A stretch of DNA of 43,886 nucleotides from assembly GCA_045540055.1 (NCBI GenBank), contig JAZQGO010000035.1, positions 1 through 43,886 on the forward strand, in the 5' to 3' direction. The notes beneath the pieces were generated by a model. It had not been told where the DNA came from and did no database searches. It worked only from the letters and a program-made list of their open reading frames with translations. Below, one piece after another: positions 1 to 8,499 of the stretch. Source of the DNA: SIG565 sp045540055 (GTDB lineage Bacteria > Bacillota > Clostridia > Oscillospirales > Acutalibacteraceae). The position numbers and the translations under genes are program-made. Each line of letters opens with the position of its first letter. The first letter of the stretch is position 1.

Positions 1-20
1 TTTTTAAGGTGCGCGTGCAG

Positions 21-120
21 TTTTGTAAGAATAAATTTGCTACTATTTCGAAGATATGAAAACACAGTAATACTTTGTGTCTTACAAGTTTTCATAGCAA
101 GAAAAAGTGCAAATTTATCT
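21..120. repeat. nested inverted repeats at the left edge
   Basis: The 179 bases left of yebC hold no gene. Three perfect inverted pairs are visible. ATAAATTTGC (31-40) pairs with 109-118. TATGAAAAC (55-63) pairs with 88-96. TTGTAAGA (23-30) pairs with 80-87. The second and third pairs are mutually exclusive in a simple fold, so two alternative hairpins are possible. It lies in the 3' region of the yebC transcript but has no clear U-tract. It could also be the edge of a repeat that continues outside the window. Confidence 0.5.
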
Positions 121-179
121 GAAAAACCAATTAATCCCTAATCGCAACACCCGAAACGGTGCCTTTTGCTTTCTCTATT

Positions 180-914
180 TTATTCCTCACTGGGTTCTTC
201 CCAGTTGTGCCAGATTTCCTGAACGTCGTCGTTATCCTCTAATAATTCGATAAGCTTTTCCATCTTTGCCGCCGCATCCTCATCGTCAATAACGGTGGTG
301 GTCTGCGGTACATAGGCCACCTCGGCAGATACAAAGCTATAACCCTTTTCCTCAAGTGCATCACGAACGGCACCCATTTCGTTGGGGTCGGTATCGACTA
401 CAAAAATATCGCCGTCAAGGTTAAAATCCTCAGCACCTGCCTCGAGTGCGTCCTCCATAACGGTATCCTCATCGAGTCCCTCGGCTTCAATGGCTATCTG
501 ACCACGACGGTCAAACATAAACATCACCGAGCCCGACTGACCAAGGTTGCCGCCGCACTTATCGAAGTAATGGCGCATCTCGCCTGCGGTACGGTTGCGG
601 TTGTCGGTAAGTGTTTCAACTATAACGGCAACACCATTTGGACCGTAGCCCTCATAAACTAATTCCTCATAGTTTGTGGCGTCGCCTTCGCCCGCCGCCT
701 TTTTGATAATTCTCTCAATATTATCATTCGGCACATTCGCCGCCTTAGCCTTGGCAATTGCATCCTTCAATTTGCTGTTCTCAGCAGGGTTTGGACCGCC
801 CTGCTTTACTATAACCGCAATTTCTCTACCCATTTTGGTAAAGATTTTAGCCTTCGCGGCATCGGTTTTTTCCTTTTTACGCTTAATATTGTTCCATTTT
901 GAATGTCCGGACAT
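180..914 (-). CDS. yebC: YebC/PmpR family DNA-binding regulator
   Basis: This 244-residue protein has the usual length of the YebC/PmpR (TACO1-like) family. The N-terminus has the family signature SGHSKWNNIKRKK at residues 2-14. It is followed by a helical domain with GREIAVIVKQGG and by acidic alpha/beta domains containing YEGYGPNGVAVIVE. Family members are described as transcriptional regulators, and some have been linked to translation of difficult nascent peptides, so the exact role here is unsettled. The ATG at 914 follows AAAGGGG by seven bases. It lies 40 bases downstream of dusB on the same strand and is probably co-transcribed with it. Confidence 0.95.
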   Translation of the reverse strand: MSGHSKWNNIKRKKEKTDAAKAKIFTKMGREIAVIVKQGGPNPAENSKLKDAIAKAKAANVPNDNIERIIKKAAGEGDATNYEELVYEGYGPNGVAVIVETLTDNRNRTAGEMRHYFDKCGGNLGQSGSVMFMFDRRGQIAIEAEGLDEDTVMEDALEAGAEDFNLDGDIFVVDTDPNEMGAVRDALEEKGYSFVSAEVAYVPQTTTVIDDEDAAAKMEKLIELLEDNDDVQEIWHNWEEPSEE

Positions 915-954
915 ATATATACCCCTTTAAATAATATTCAACCTAATTATATTA

Positions 955-1926
955 TCACAAATCCTTATTGCCTTCAAGTGCTTTTTCACATATCGCCTTT
1001 ATATCATCAATACTTGATATTTCACCACACATACGCCTGAGTGCCGCCGCACCGCGCATACCCTTTAAATACCAAGCGGTATGCTTGCGTGATTCCATTA
1101 TAGCATTGTGCGGGTCCTTGTATTTAAGCATAAGCTCAATTTGTTTCATCATAACTTCGAGCCTCTGCTCGACTGTGGGTGGCTCTAAAATAACTCCGTC
1201 ACTCATATAGGCGTTTATCTGCTCGAAAACAAAGGGGTTACCCATTGCCGCTCTGCCGACCATAACAAAATCGGCGCCCGTCACGTCGTACATATACTTA
1301 GCGCTCGCGCCGTCACACACATCGCCATTGGCTATTACGGGTATTTTTACCGCACGCTTTACCTCGGCTATTGTTTTGTAGTCAATACCCGGTGCATACA
1401 TCTGTTTACGTGTTCTACCATGCACCGTAATAGCCGCCGCACCTGCATTCTCGGCTCGCTTGGCGATTTCGACCGCATTTATACTGTCGGCATCCCACCC
1501 TGTGCGGATTTTCACCGTAACGGGAATATCGACAGCACTCACAACCGCCGCCATTATCTGCTCGGCCAGAACAGGATTTTTAAGTAATGCGCTACCGCCG
1601 CCGTTGCCTGCAACCTTTGGGGCGGGACAGCCCATATTTATATCAATAAAATCAGGTTTAAATTTAGCGGCGTGGCGCGCGGCATCTGCCATAATTTCAG
1701 GCTCTGAGCCAAAGAGCTGTGAGCAAAACGGGCGCTCAGCATCAAAGCAAGCAAGAAAAGAGCCTGACTTTCTGTCACCCAGACTCACACCCTTACTGCT
1801 TGTCAGCTCGCCTACGGTATAGGCGGCACCGTAAGCTCTACATATTTCCCGCATAGCCCTATCGGCAACACCTGCCATGGGCGCCAGTGCGGCATAACCC
1901 TTGATTTCTAAACCACCAATTTTCAT
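955..1926 (-). CDS. dusB: tRNA-dihydrouridine synthase, DusB type
   Basis: This is an FMN-dependent enzyme that reduces uridine to dihydrouridine in the tRNA D-arm. It is a TIM-barrel protein of about 323 residues. It opens with the substrate-loop signature LAPMAGVADRAMR near residues 14-26. The catalytic cysteine is in DINMGCPAPKV (Cys100). The FMN/RNA motif VHGRTRKQMY is near residue 165, and GRAAMGNPF follows further on. I chose ATG 1926 rather than an upstream in-frame TTG at 1965, because that TTG is the first base triplet of a perfect -35 element and the promoter spans the extra codons. The predicted transcript then starts only a few bases before the ATG, with no Shine-Dalgarno sequence. 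Confidence 0.93.
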   Translation of the reverse strand: MKIGGLEIKGYAALAPMAGVADRAMREICRAYGAAYTVGELTSSKGVSLGDRKSGSFLACFDAERPFCSQLFGSEPEIMADAARHAAKFKPDFIDINMGCPAPKVAGNGGGSALLKNPVLAEQIMAAVVSAVDIPVTVKIRTGWDADSINAVEIAKRAENAGAAAITVHGRTRKQMYAPGIDYKTIAEVKRAVKIPVIANGDVCDGASAKYMYDVTGADFVMVGRAAMGNPFVFEQINAYMSDGVILEPPTVEQRLEVMMKQIELMLKYKDPHNAIMESRKHTAWYLKGMRGAAALRRMCGEISSIDDIKAICEKALEGNKDL

Positions 1927-1936
1927 AACGCTAATA

Positions 1937-1965
1937 ATTATATACTTATCTTTATTTATTGTCAA
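1937..1965 (-). promoter_or_regulatory. consensus sigma-A promoter for dusB-yebC
   Basis: On the minus strand, TTGACA (1965-1960), a 17-base spacer and TATAAT (1942-1937) match the sigma-A consensus exactly. Transcription should begin near 1930, about four bases before the dusB ATG at 1926. The mRNA is therefore expected to be leaderless or nearly so. Confidence 0.85.
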
Positions 1966-1984
1966 ATTTTTTACAAATAATATA

Positions 1985-2013
1985 GTGACAAACGATAGTG
2001 TTTTTGGTATAAT
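1985..2013 (+). promoter_or_regulatory. sigma-A promoter for polA
   Basis: GTGACA (1985-1990), a 17-base spacer and TATAAT (2008-2013) precede polA. The predicted start is near 2020, giving a leader of about 30 bases. The -35 region is only 20 bases from the divergent dusB -35, so the two promoters are back to back. Confidence 0.8.
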
Positions 2014-2050
2014 TATTGTGTATGAATATATTTAATTTTAGGAGAAAAAT

Positions 2051-4609
2051 ATGAAATTACTCGCGATTGACGGAAACAGCATAATCAACCGCGCCTTTTA
2101 CGGTATACGACTGCTCTCAACCAAGGACGGACAGTTTACAAACGGTATTTATGGTTTTATAAATATTTTAAACAAGCTTATAGCACTTGAAAATCCCGAC
2201 GGTGTTGTTGTGGCATTCGACCTTCACGCACCCACCTTCCGTCACGAAAAATATGCCGAATATAAGGCAGGCAGAAAGGGTATGCCCGAGGAGCTGCAAA
2301 GCCAGATGCCGCTACTTAAAGAGTGGCTTAATTTAATGGGCTACCACTGCATAGAGATCGAAGGCTACGAGGCCGACGATATTTTAGGCACACTTGCCGC
2401 AGCAGCAGACAGGGGCGCTCACGAGTGTGTCATCTCAACCGGTGACCGCGACGCATTACAACTGGTATCGAGAAGCACGCGCGTGCTTCTGACCGCCACC
2501 AAGGCAGGGCACCCCGAGCTTATAAACTACGATATAGCTGCACTGTATGAGAAATACGGTGTGTCCCCCGACGGTATGATAGAGCTTAAAGCTCTGATGG
2601 GCGACTCTTCGGATAATATACCGGGTGTGGCAGGCGTCGGCGAAAAGACGGCTTCGGCACTCATACAGCAATATAAAAGCATTGATTATATCTACGAAAA
2701 CATTGACTCTCTTGATATTAAGGACAACCTTAAAAACAAGTTAATTGCAGGCAAGGAAAAGGCTTATCTCAGCCGATGGCTTGGCACAATTAACCGCGAG
2801 GTACCGATAGATACCGATATTGCCCACTATCTGCCCCGTCAACAACAGACAGCCGAACTTATCTCACTTATGACAAGACTCGAGCTGTTTAAATTGATGG
2901 AGAATATGGGCCTTAGCGCCGATATGGTCGACGTCCCCAAGCAAACAGACAAGGTTCGTTTCCTGCGCTTTATCTCTGCCACAGAATTTAATGCCGAATT
3001 CTCCGCTGATATTTACGCCGATTTCGATTCTGACCGAATGGGTGTTGTATCAGGTGAGGTTATTGCCGACCTTAGCGTCACCGAGCAGAAGGACAAAATC
3101 AAGGATATACTTGAAAACGAGAATATAAGCAAGCGTGTTTACGACTACAAAACCCTTTATAAATGGGCGATTCAAAACGATATCCAACCGAAAAATGTCA
3201 CCTTTGACAGTATGCTGGCAGGTTATCTTGCAAGCCCTTCGGCTTCAAGCTATGATGTGGCCAGACTCTCTCAGGAATATCACGCCGAAATGCCTAAAAT
3301 CGACGGTGATTCTTACGAATTTTTAAACACCGCCGCCATACACTCTTCGGTATGTGACCGACTGTATGATGAGCTCAACAAAAATGAGCAATTATCCCTG
3401 CTTGCCGATATTGAATTGCCGCTTGCCGCAGTTCTCGGAGAGATGGAATTAAACGGCTTTTTAATTGATGCCGAAGGCGTCGCCGCATACGGTGAAGAAT
3501 TAGGGGCAAGAATTGCCGACATACAAGGTCAAATCTATTCGCTTGTCGGTTACGAATTTAATCTTAACTCGCCCAAGCAGTTGGGTGTCGCCCTTTTTGA
3601 AAAATTGGGGCTTCCTGCCAAGAAGAAAACCAAGAACGGCTACAGCACCTCTGCCGAGGTGCTTGAGGAACTCAGACACGAGCATCCCGCAGTAGCTCTG
3701 CTGCTCGAATACCGCGTACTCGCCAAGCTTAAATCAACCTACTGTGACGGGCTTTGCGCCGCAGTGGCAAAGGACGGTAGAATACACTCAACCTTCAACC
3801 AGACCGAAACCAGAACCGGACGTATTTCTTCGCTTGAGCCGAACCTTCAGAACATACCTGTGCGGCGTGACGAAGGCAAAATCTTGCGCAGATTCTTTAT
3901 AGCAAAAGAGGGTTATAGTCTGTGTGATGCTGACTATTCGCAGATTGAACTGCGTGTGCTGGCCGACATAGCCAACGACCAAAATATGATTGACGCATTT
4001 GAGGGCGGCACCGATATTCACACACTCACCGCCGCTACGGCGTTTGATATGCCTATTGATATGGTCACCCCCGTTATGCGCTCACGTGCAAAGGCGGTTA
4101 ACTTCGGTATAGTTTACGGCATCGGCGCATTTTCACTTGCTAAGGATATTGGTGTTACTCGTGCCGAGGCCGACCAATATATCAAGGGCTACCTTGCGGC
4201 ATACCCCGGCGTTGATAATTATATGAAATCGGTTATTCAACAGGCTAAGTCCGACGGCTATGTGTCTACCCTTTTCGGCCGTCGCAGATATCTGCCTGAG
4301 CTTAGCTCCTCTAACAGAATGCTGCAAAGCTTTGGTGAGCGTGTGGCAAGAAATGCGCCCATTCAGGGCACAGCCGCCGATATTATTAAGATTGCAATGA
4401 TTAAGGTAACTAAGCGTCTGAAAGCAGAAAAGCTTGACGCACGCCTGATTTTGCAGGTACACGATGAGCTTATCGTAGAATGTAAAGACGATGTTTGCGA
4501 TACCGTTTGCAAAATTTTAGAAGAGGAAATGCGCTCTGCCGCAAAAATGAAGGTGACCCTTAGTGTCGATGCACACTCGGGTAAAACCTGGTATGAAGCA
4601 AAGGATTAA
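2051..4609 (+). CDS. polA: DNA polymerase I
   Basis: This 852-residue family A polymerase handles Okazaki fragment maturation and repair. Residues 1 to about 290 form the 5'-3' flap exonuclease/FEN domain, with AIDGNSIINRAFYG at the start, EADDILG, and GDSSDNIPGVAGVGEKTA. The middle part, about 300-460, occupies the 3'-5' exonuclease position, but I do not see the usual metal-binding Asp-x-Glu pattern, so proofreading is probably lost. The polymerase domain carries motif A (DYSQIELRVLADI, about residue 627), motif B (RSRAKAVNFGIVYGIG) and motif C (QVHDELIVE, about residue 801). The ATG follows AGGAGAAAAAT. Two bases separate it from the next gene. Confidence 0.97.
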   Translation: MKLLAIDGNSIINRAFYGIRLLSTKDGQFTNGIYGFINILNKLIALENPDGVVVAFDLHAPTFRHEKYAEYKAGRKGMPEELQSQMPLLKEWLNLMGYHCIEIEGYEADDILGTLAAAADRGAHECVISTGDRDALQLVSRSTRVLLTATKAGHPELINYDIAALYEKYGVSPDGMIELKALMGDSSDNIPGVAGVGEKTASALIQQYKSIDYIYENIDSLDIKDNLKNKLIAGKEKAYLSRWLGTINREVPIDTDIAHYLPRQQQTAELISLMTRLELFKLMENMGLSADMVDVPKQTDKVRFLRFISATEFNAEFSADIYADFDSDRMGVVSGEVIADLSVTEQKDKIKDILENENISKRVYDYKTLYKWAIQNDIQPKNVTFDSMLAGYLASPSASSYDVARLSQEYHAEMPKIDGDSYEFLNTAAIHSSVCDRLYDELNKNEQLSLLADIELPLAAVLGEMELNGFLIDAEGVAAYGEELGARIADIQGQIYSLVGYEFNLNSPKQLGVALFEKLGLPAKKKTKNGYSTSAEVLEELRHEHPAVALLLEYRVLAKLKSTYCDGLCAAVAKDGRIHSTFNQTETRTGRISSLEPNLQNIPVRRDEGKILRRFFIAKEGYSLCDADYSQIELRVLADIANDQNMIDAFEGGTDIHTLTAATAFDMPIDMVTPVMRSRAKAVNFGIVYGIGAFSLAKDIGVTRAEADQYIKGYLAAYPGVDNYMKSVIQQAKSDGYVSTLFGRRRYLPELSSSNRMLQSFGERVARNAPIQGTAADIIKIAMIKVTKRLKAEKLDARLILQVHDELIVECKDDVCDTVCKILEEEMRSAAKMKVTLSVDAHSGKTWYEAKD

Positions 4610-4611
4610 AA

Positions 4612-5469
4612 ATGAAAATTCTTTTTGTTTGCACAGGTAACACCTGCCGCAGTCCTATGGCGGAGGGTTATCTGAAATCGAAAAACATTAAAGGTATCGA
4701 GGTTTTAAGCGCCGGCATCTGCGCCGACCTATCCCCCATAAGCCCAAACAGTAATACCGCCTTGCTTGAAAAAGGCATTGATATGTCGGGACACGCCTCC
4801 CGTCAAATAACTCCCGAAATGGTTGATGACGCCGATAAAATTATCTGTATGTCGGTCTCGCACAAGCAGATGCTTTTATCCCTTGGTGTGCCTGATAAAA
4901 AGCTATTGATACTCGGCGGCGGCATAGCCGACCCATATGGTGCCGACCTTGACACCTACCGACTGTGCCGCGACGACATTTTTAATGCCGTTGACGCTAT
5001 TTTTAGCACAACCACAGTGCAAAAAAGTGATATGACCGAATTGGACGCTAAAAATATAGCCGATTTAGAAAAGCAGATCTTTTCTTCACCCTGGAGTGAG
5101 GCCGCTATTAAGGAGTCCTTCGAAAACGGCACGATATTTCTGATTGCCGAAATATGCGGTGAATTTGCAGGCTACTGTGGTCTTAATACCGTTTTGGATG
5201 AAGGCTATATTACAAATATCGCGGTAAAGACCGAGCACAGACAAAAGGGTGTCGCCTCTGCCCTTTTAAAAGAGGTCGAAAGGCTGGCACAAGTTAAAAA
5301 ACTTGCCTTTGTTTCGCTTGAGGTGCGCCCAAGCAACCTTGCCGCAAAAAGCCTATACTTAAAGCACGGCTACAAGGCCGTGGGCGAGCGCAAAAATTTT
5401 TACACCGCACCAAACGAAAACGCACTCATTATGACAAAGAGGTTTGAAGATGAAAATACTCAGCATTGA
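4612..5469 (+). CDS. fusion of protein arginine phosphatase (YwlE-like) and RimI-type N-acetyltransferase
   Basis: This 285-residue protein has two enzyme domains. Residues 1 to about 135 are a low-molecular-weight phosphatase with the P-loop VCTGNTCRSPMAEG (Cys7 nucleophile) and the general acid in ADPYGAD near residue 106. The Thr in GNTCRS is the residue known in YwlE to favour phospho-arginine, whereas tyrosine phosphatases usually have Ile. Residues from about 142 to the end are a GNAT fold with a RimI-like ending: FSSPWSEAAIKESF, the acetyl-CoA loop EHRQKGVASALL, and LEVRPSNLAAKSLYLKHGYK. It overlaps tsaD by 20 bases, in the slot usually held by a stand-alone rimI. There is no frame break, so this is a true fusion. 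Whether both domains are active is inferred from motifs only. Confidence 0.88.
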   Translation: MKILFVCTGNTCRSPMAEGYLKSKNIKGIEVLSAGICADLSPISPNSNTALLEKGIDMSGHASRQITPEMVDDADKIICMSVSHKQMLLSLGVPDKKLLILGGGIADPYGADLDTYRLCRDDIFNAVDAIFSTTTVQKSDMTELDAKNIADLEKQIFSSPWSEAAIKESFENGTIFLIAEICGEFAGYCGLNTVLDEGYITNIAVKTEHRQKGVASALLKEVERLAQVKKLAFVSLEVRPSNLAAKSLYLKHGYKAVGERKNFYTAPNENALIMTKRFEDENTQH

Positions 5470-6454
5470 ATCCTCCTGCGATGAAACCGCCGCCGCGGTG
5501 ATTGAAGGCAGAGAGATTTTATCAAGCGTAATTAACACGCAGGTTGAAGAACATAAGAAGTACGGCGGTGTGGTGCCCGAAATAGCCTCACGCCGACACA
5601 GCGAAAATATAAGCGCCGTAGTGGAAAAGGCGGTAAATGATGCAGGCATTACATACAAGGATATTGATGCCGTCGCTGTAACCCACGCACCCGGGCTCAT
5701 CGGCGCTTTGCTTGTTGGGGTAAACTTTGCTAAGGGTCTGGCGCTCTCCCTCGGTGTTCCGCTTATTCCCGTACACCATCTGCGCTCGCACATTGCGGCT
5801 AACTATTTAGCGCATAAGGATTTACAGCCGCCCTTTTTGTGCCTTACCGTATCGGGCGGTAACACCCTGCTTACCGTTGTTCGTGACTATACCGATTTTG
5901 AAATTATTGGTCAGACTCAGGACGATGCCGCAGGCGAATGTCTTGATAAAGCGGCACGAATTATGGGACTTGCCTACCCGGGTGGAGTCAATCTTGACAA
6001 AATAGCGACTATGCCCGACGAGAAAAAATACCCCCTGCCCACACCGCATACGCAGGGCAAGTATGATTTTAGCTTCTCGGGACTTAAAACCGCCGTTGTT
6101 AACACCGTGCATAACGCACAGCAGAAGGGCAATGAAATTGACGTTCCCGTTCTTGCCGCCTCAGTTCGCAAAAAGATCTGTGATATTTTAATTCACCACA
6201 CCCTTGCGGCAGCCGAAGAATTAGGCTTTGATAAAATTGTTTTGGCAGGCGGTGTTTCGGCCAACAGTGAACTGAGAAATCGCCTTGAAAATGAATGTAA
6301 AAGACGCGGTTACTACCTTTATTACCCACCGCTGAGCCTTTGCGGCGACAATGCCGCTATGGTTGGTGCTCAAGGCTTTTTTGAGTATCAGGACGGCAAT
6401 ATTGCCGACACTTCACTCAACGCCACCGCAACCCTACCCATAAATTACAGATAA
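5450..6454 (+). CDS. tsaD: tRNA N6-threonylcarbamoyladenosine transferase subunit TsaD
   Basis: TsaD transfers the threonylcarbamoyl group to A37 of ANN-decoding tRNAs, together with TsaB and TsaE. This protein has about 334 residues and the ASKHA fold, with ILSIESSCDETAAAV at the N-terminus. The metal-binding histidine pair is in PVHHLRSHIAANY (near residues 109-113). CLTVSGGNTLL, DDAAGECLDKAARI and LAGGVSANSELR are also present. The usual HHxEGH is HHLRSH here, with the histidines kept. I place the start at ATG 5450, seven bases after GAGG, rather than at the in-frame TTG six bases upstream. TsaB and TsaE are not in this window. Confidence 0.95.
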   Translation: MKILSIESSCDETAAAVIEGREILSSVINTQVEEHKKYGGVVPEIASRRHSENISAVVEKAVNDAGITYKDIDAVAVTHAPGLIGALLVGVNFAKGLALSLGVPLIPVHHLRSHIAANYLAHKDLQPPFLCLTVSGGNTLLTVVRDYTDFEIIGQTQDDAAGECLDKAARIMGLAYPGGVNLDKIATMPDEKKYPLPTPHTQGKYDFSFSGLKTAVVNTVHNAQQKGNEIDVPVLAASVRKKICDILIHHTLAAAEELGFDKIVLAGGVSANSELRNRLENECKRRGYYLYYPPLSLCGDNAAMVGAQGFFEYQDGNIADTSLNATATLPINYR

Positions 6455-6468
6455 TTTAAAATTTACAG

Positions 6469-6497
6469 TTGTTAAAACAAGATATATTTTGTATAAT
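6469..6497 (+). promoter_or_regulatory. sigma-A promoter for the mre cluster
   Basis: TTGTTA (6469-6474), a 17-base spacer and TATAAT (6492-6497) lie 48 bases before the mreB ATG. The A+T-rich leader ends in GAGGATAAATATTT, which supplies the ribosome binding site. Confidence 0.75.
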
Positions 6498-6544
6498 AAT
6501 ATATTATATATTTCGAAATTTTTCGGAAATGAGGATAAATATTT

Positions 6545-7567
6545 ATGTTATTCACAAGAGACATTGGCATAGACCTTGGCACCGCAAACACCTTAATCAG
6601 CGTAAAAGGTAAAGGCATAATTATGCGCGAGCCGTCGGTCGTAGCATACGACGTCAGAAATGATGCGGTGCGAGCCGTCGGTACCGAGGCTAAAGAAATG
6701 ATTGGCCGTACCCCCGGCTCTATCGTTGCGGTACGACCGCTTAAGGACGGCGTTATTGCCGACTTTGATGTTACTGCGGCTATGCTTAAGAGATTTATAA
6801 AGCAGGCGCTTAAAGGCTCGCTGTTTTCACGTGTGCGTGTTGTTATATGCATCCCCGCAGGCGTTACCGAGGTTGAAAGCCGTGCCGTTTACGATGCGGT
6901 AAAGCTTGCAGGCGCAACCGAGGTTGATTTAATTGAAGAGCCTATGGCGGCGGCGGTGGGCTCAGGCTTACCCGTAGCAGATGCCACCGGCAATATGGTT
7001 GTTGATATCGGCGGTGGTACGAGTGAGGTTGCCGTAATTTCCCTTGGAGATATTGTAACGGCTCAGTCGGTTCGTATTGCGGGCGACGACTTTGACGAAG
7101 CAATTATCGCCTACATACGCAAAAAGCATAATCTGCTTATCGGTGAGCGTACCGCAGAGCAGATTAAGATAGATTTAGGCTCGGCGCTGCCCTATGAAAA
7201 TGAAACAAGCGTTGAAATTAAGGGTAGAAACCTTGTTGACGGTCTGCCGAAAAATGTTATAATCTCGTCCGCCGAGGTGCGAGAGGCTATAATTGACCCG
7301 ATTATGCAGATTGTTGACGCAATACGCTTAACCCTTGAGAAGACTCCGCCCGAGCTTGCGGCAGACATTATCGACCGTGGCATCACACTTACAGGCGGTG
7401 GCGCACTGCTCAGAGGCTTTTCTCAGCTTGTGGCAGACGAAATCGGCATACCCGTTACGGTTGCCGCTAATCCGCTTGATTGCGTCGCTCTCGGCACATT
7501 GAAAAGACTTGATGATGACGAAAGCTTCGGCAATTACATCTTCCGCCGAGGCAAAAGATACAGATAA
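6545..7567 (+). CDS. mreB: rod shape-determining protein MreB
   Basis: This 340-residue bacterial actin homologue forms membrane-associated filaments that guide lateral wall synthesis. The actin-type ATPase motifs are clear: phosphate-1 loop DIGIDLGTANTLI (about residues 6-18), phosphate-2 loop VVDIGGGTSEVAVI, IEEPMAAAVG, and the adenosine motif ITLTGGGALLRG near residue 280. The N-terminal LFTRDIGIDLG is typical of MreB/Mbl proteins. Placement directly before mreC, mreD and a class B PBP supports the MreB assignment over an mbl paralogue. Confidence 0.95.
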   Translation: MLFTRDIGIDLGTANTLISVKGKGIIMREPSVVAYDVRNDAVRAVGTEAKEMIGRTPGSIVAVRPLKDGVIADFDVTAAMLKRFIKQALKGSLFSRVRVVICIPAGVTEVESRAVYDAVKLAGATEVDLIEEPMAAAVGSGLPVADATGNMVVDIGGGTSEVAVISLGDIVTAQSVRIAGDDFDEAIIAYIRKKHNLLIGERTAEQIKIDLGSALPYENETSVEIKGRNLVDGLPKNVIISSAEVREAIIDPIMQIVDAIRLTLEKTPPELAADIIDRGITLTGGGALLRGFSQLVADEIGIPVTVAANPLDCVALGTLKRLDDDESFGNYIFRRGKRYR

Positions 7568-7570
7568 TAT

Positions 7571-7635
7571 TTAAGCAAAGCAAAGATGAAAACGTTACCT
7601 TTTAAATCAGGTTTCGATTATTCGTATTTGCTTAA
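7571..7635 (+). repeat. palindromic element, left copy (upstream of mreC)
   Basis: A 65-base element is bounded by perfect 9-base terminal inverted repeats, TTAAGCAAA (7571-7579) and TTTGCTTAA (7627-7635). It lies in the 74-base mreB-mreC gap and ends next to the mreC ribosome binding site. An internal hairpin can form from AACG-TT-ACC (7591-7599) and GGT-TT-CGATT. Bases 7580-7633 match the reverse complement of 9021-9074 at 46 of 54 positions. Confidence 0.75.
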
Positions 7636-7641
7636 GAAAGG

Positions 7642-8499
7642 ATGATTAAGGTGCGCTTTTTCTTTCGTAGCAGAAAATTCAAGATAATTAGCGCCGTAAC
7701 GGCAGTTATTCTCTCGCTTACCATCATTGCGTGGATAGCGGGCGGCGTTTTTGCGCCTCAATCAAGCCTTTCGGGCGTTATCGCCTCACCCTTTCAGAGG
7801 CTGGCAACCGCCATTTCAAACGGCTTTAGCGACCTTTCGCAGAAGTTTAAGGATAACGACACCCTTATAGTTGAAAAGTCTGAAATGCAGGAAGAGATAA
7901 ACGAGCTCAACGAGAAAATTGCCGATTATGAAAAAATCAAGGCCGAAAACGAGTTCTATAAAAATTACCTCGAAATCAAGGATGCTCACCCCGATTTTCA
8001 GTTTGAAAGCGCAGTTATAATTTCGCGTGACACAAATGATGAATTCGGCGCACTTGCAATTGATGCGGGCTCGGTTGACGGCATTCAGGTGCATGACCCC
8101 GTCATCACCGACGCAGGTCTTGTGGGCTATGTATCAAGCGTGGGTCTTACAACCTCAAAGGTGACAACCGTTTTAGACCCCAATATTGCGGTCGGTGCGG
8201 TTGACAGCCGAACAAGTGACGCAGGCGTAATCGGCGGTAATTTAAGCCTTGCTTCACAGGATAAAACCCGTATGTACAACATCCGCCGCACTTCGTCGAT
8301 AGCCATAGGTGACTATGTTGTAACCTCGGGTAGCGGTGTTTTCCCGAAGGGCCTGCTTATAGGCAAAATCACCAACATTGCTCAAGAGGAGTTTAAAACC
8401 TCTTTGTATGCGGAGATTGAACCCTTTGTGGATATAAAAGAAATTCGTCAGGTAATGGTAATAACCGATTTTTCAGGAAGAACGGGCGGTGCTAAATAA
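7642..8499 (+). CDS. mreC: rod shape-determining protein MreC
   Basis: This 285-residue protein has a short basic cytoplasmic tail, one transmembrane segment (about residues 14-33), a coiled coil (about 65-100, rich in Glu and Lys), and a beta-rich extracytoplasmic domain with IISRDTNDEFGALAIDAGS and GVFPKGLLIGKI. MreC joins cytoplasmic MreB to the extracytoplasmic parts of the elongasome, including PBP2. The ATG at 7642 follows AAGAAAGG at very short spacing. The GTG at 7651 (nine bases on) is an alternative. Its stop codon overlaps the mreD start by one base (TAATG). Confidence 0.93.
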   Translation: MIKVRFFFRSRKFKIISAVTAVILSLTIIAWIAGGVFAPQSSLSGVIASPFQRLATAISNGFSDLSQKFKDNDTLIVEKSEMQEEINELNEKIADYEKIKAENEFYKNYLEIKDAHPDFQFESAVIISRDTNDEFGALAIDAGSVDGIQVHDPVITDAGLVGYVSSVGLTTSKVTTVLDPNIAVGAVDSRTSDAGVIGGNLSLASQDKTRMYNIRRTSSIAIGDYVVTSGSGVFPKGLLIGKITNIAQEEFKTSLYAEIEPFVDIKEIRQVMVITDFSGRTGGAK

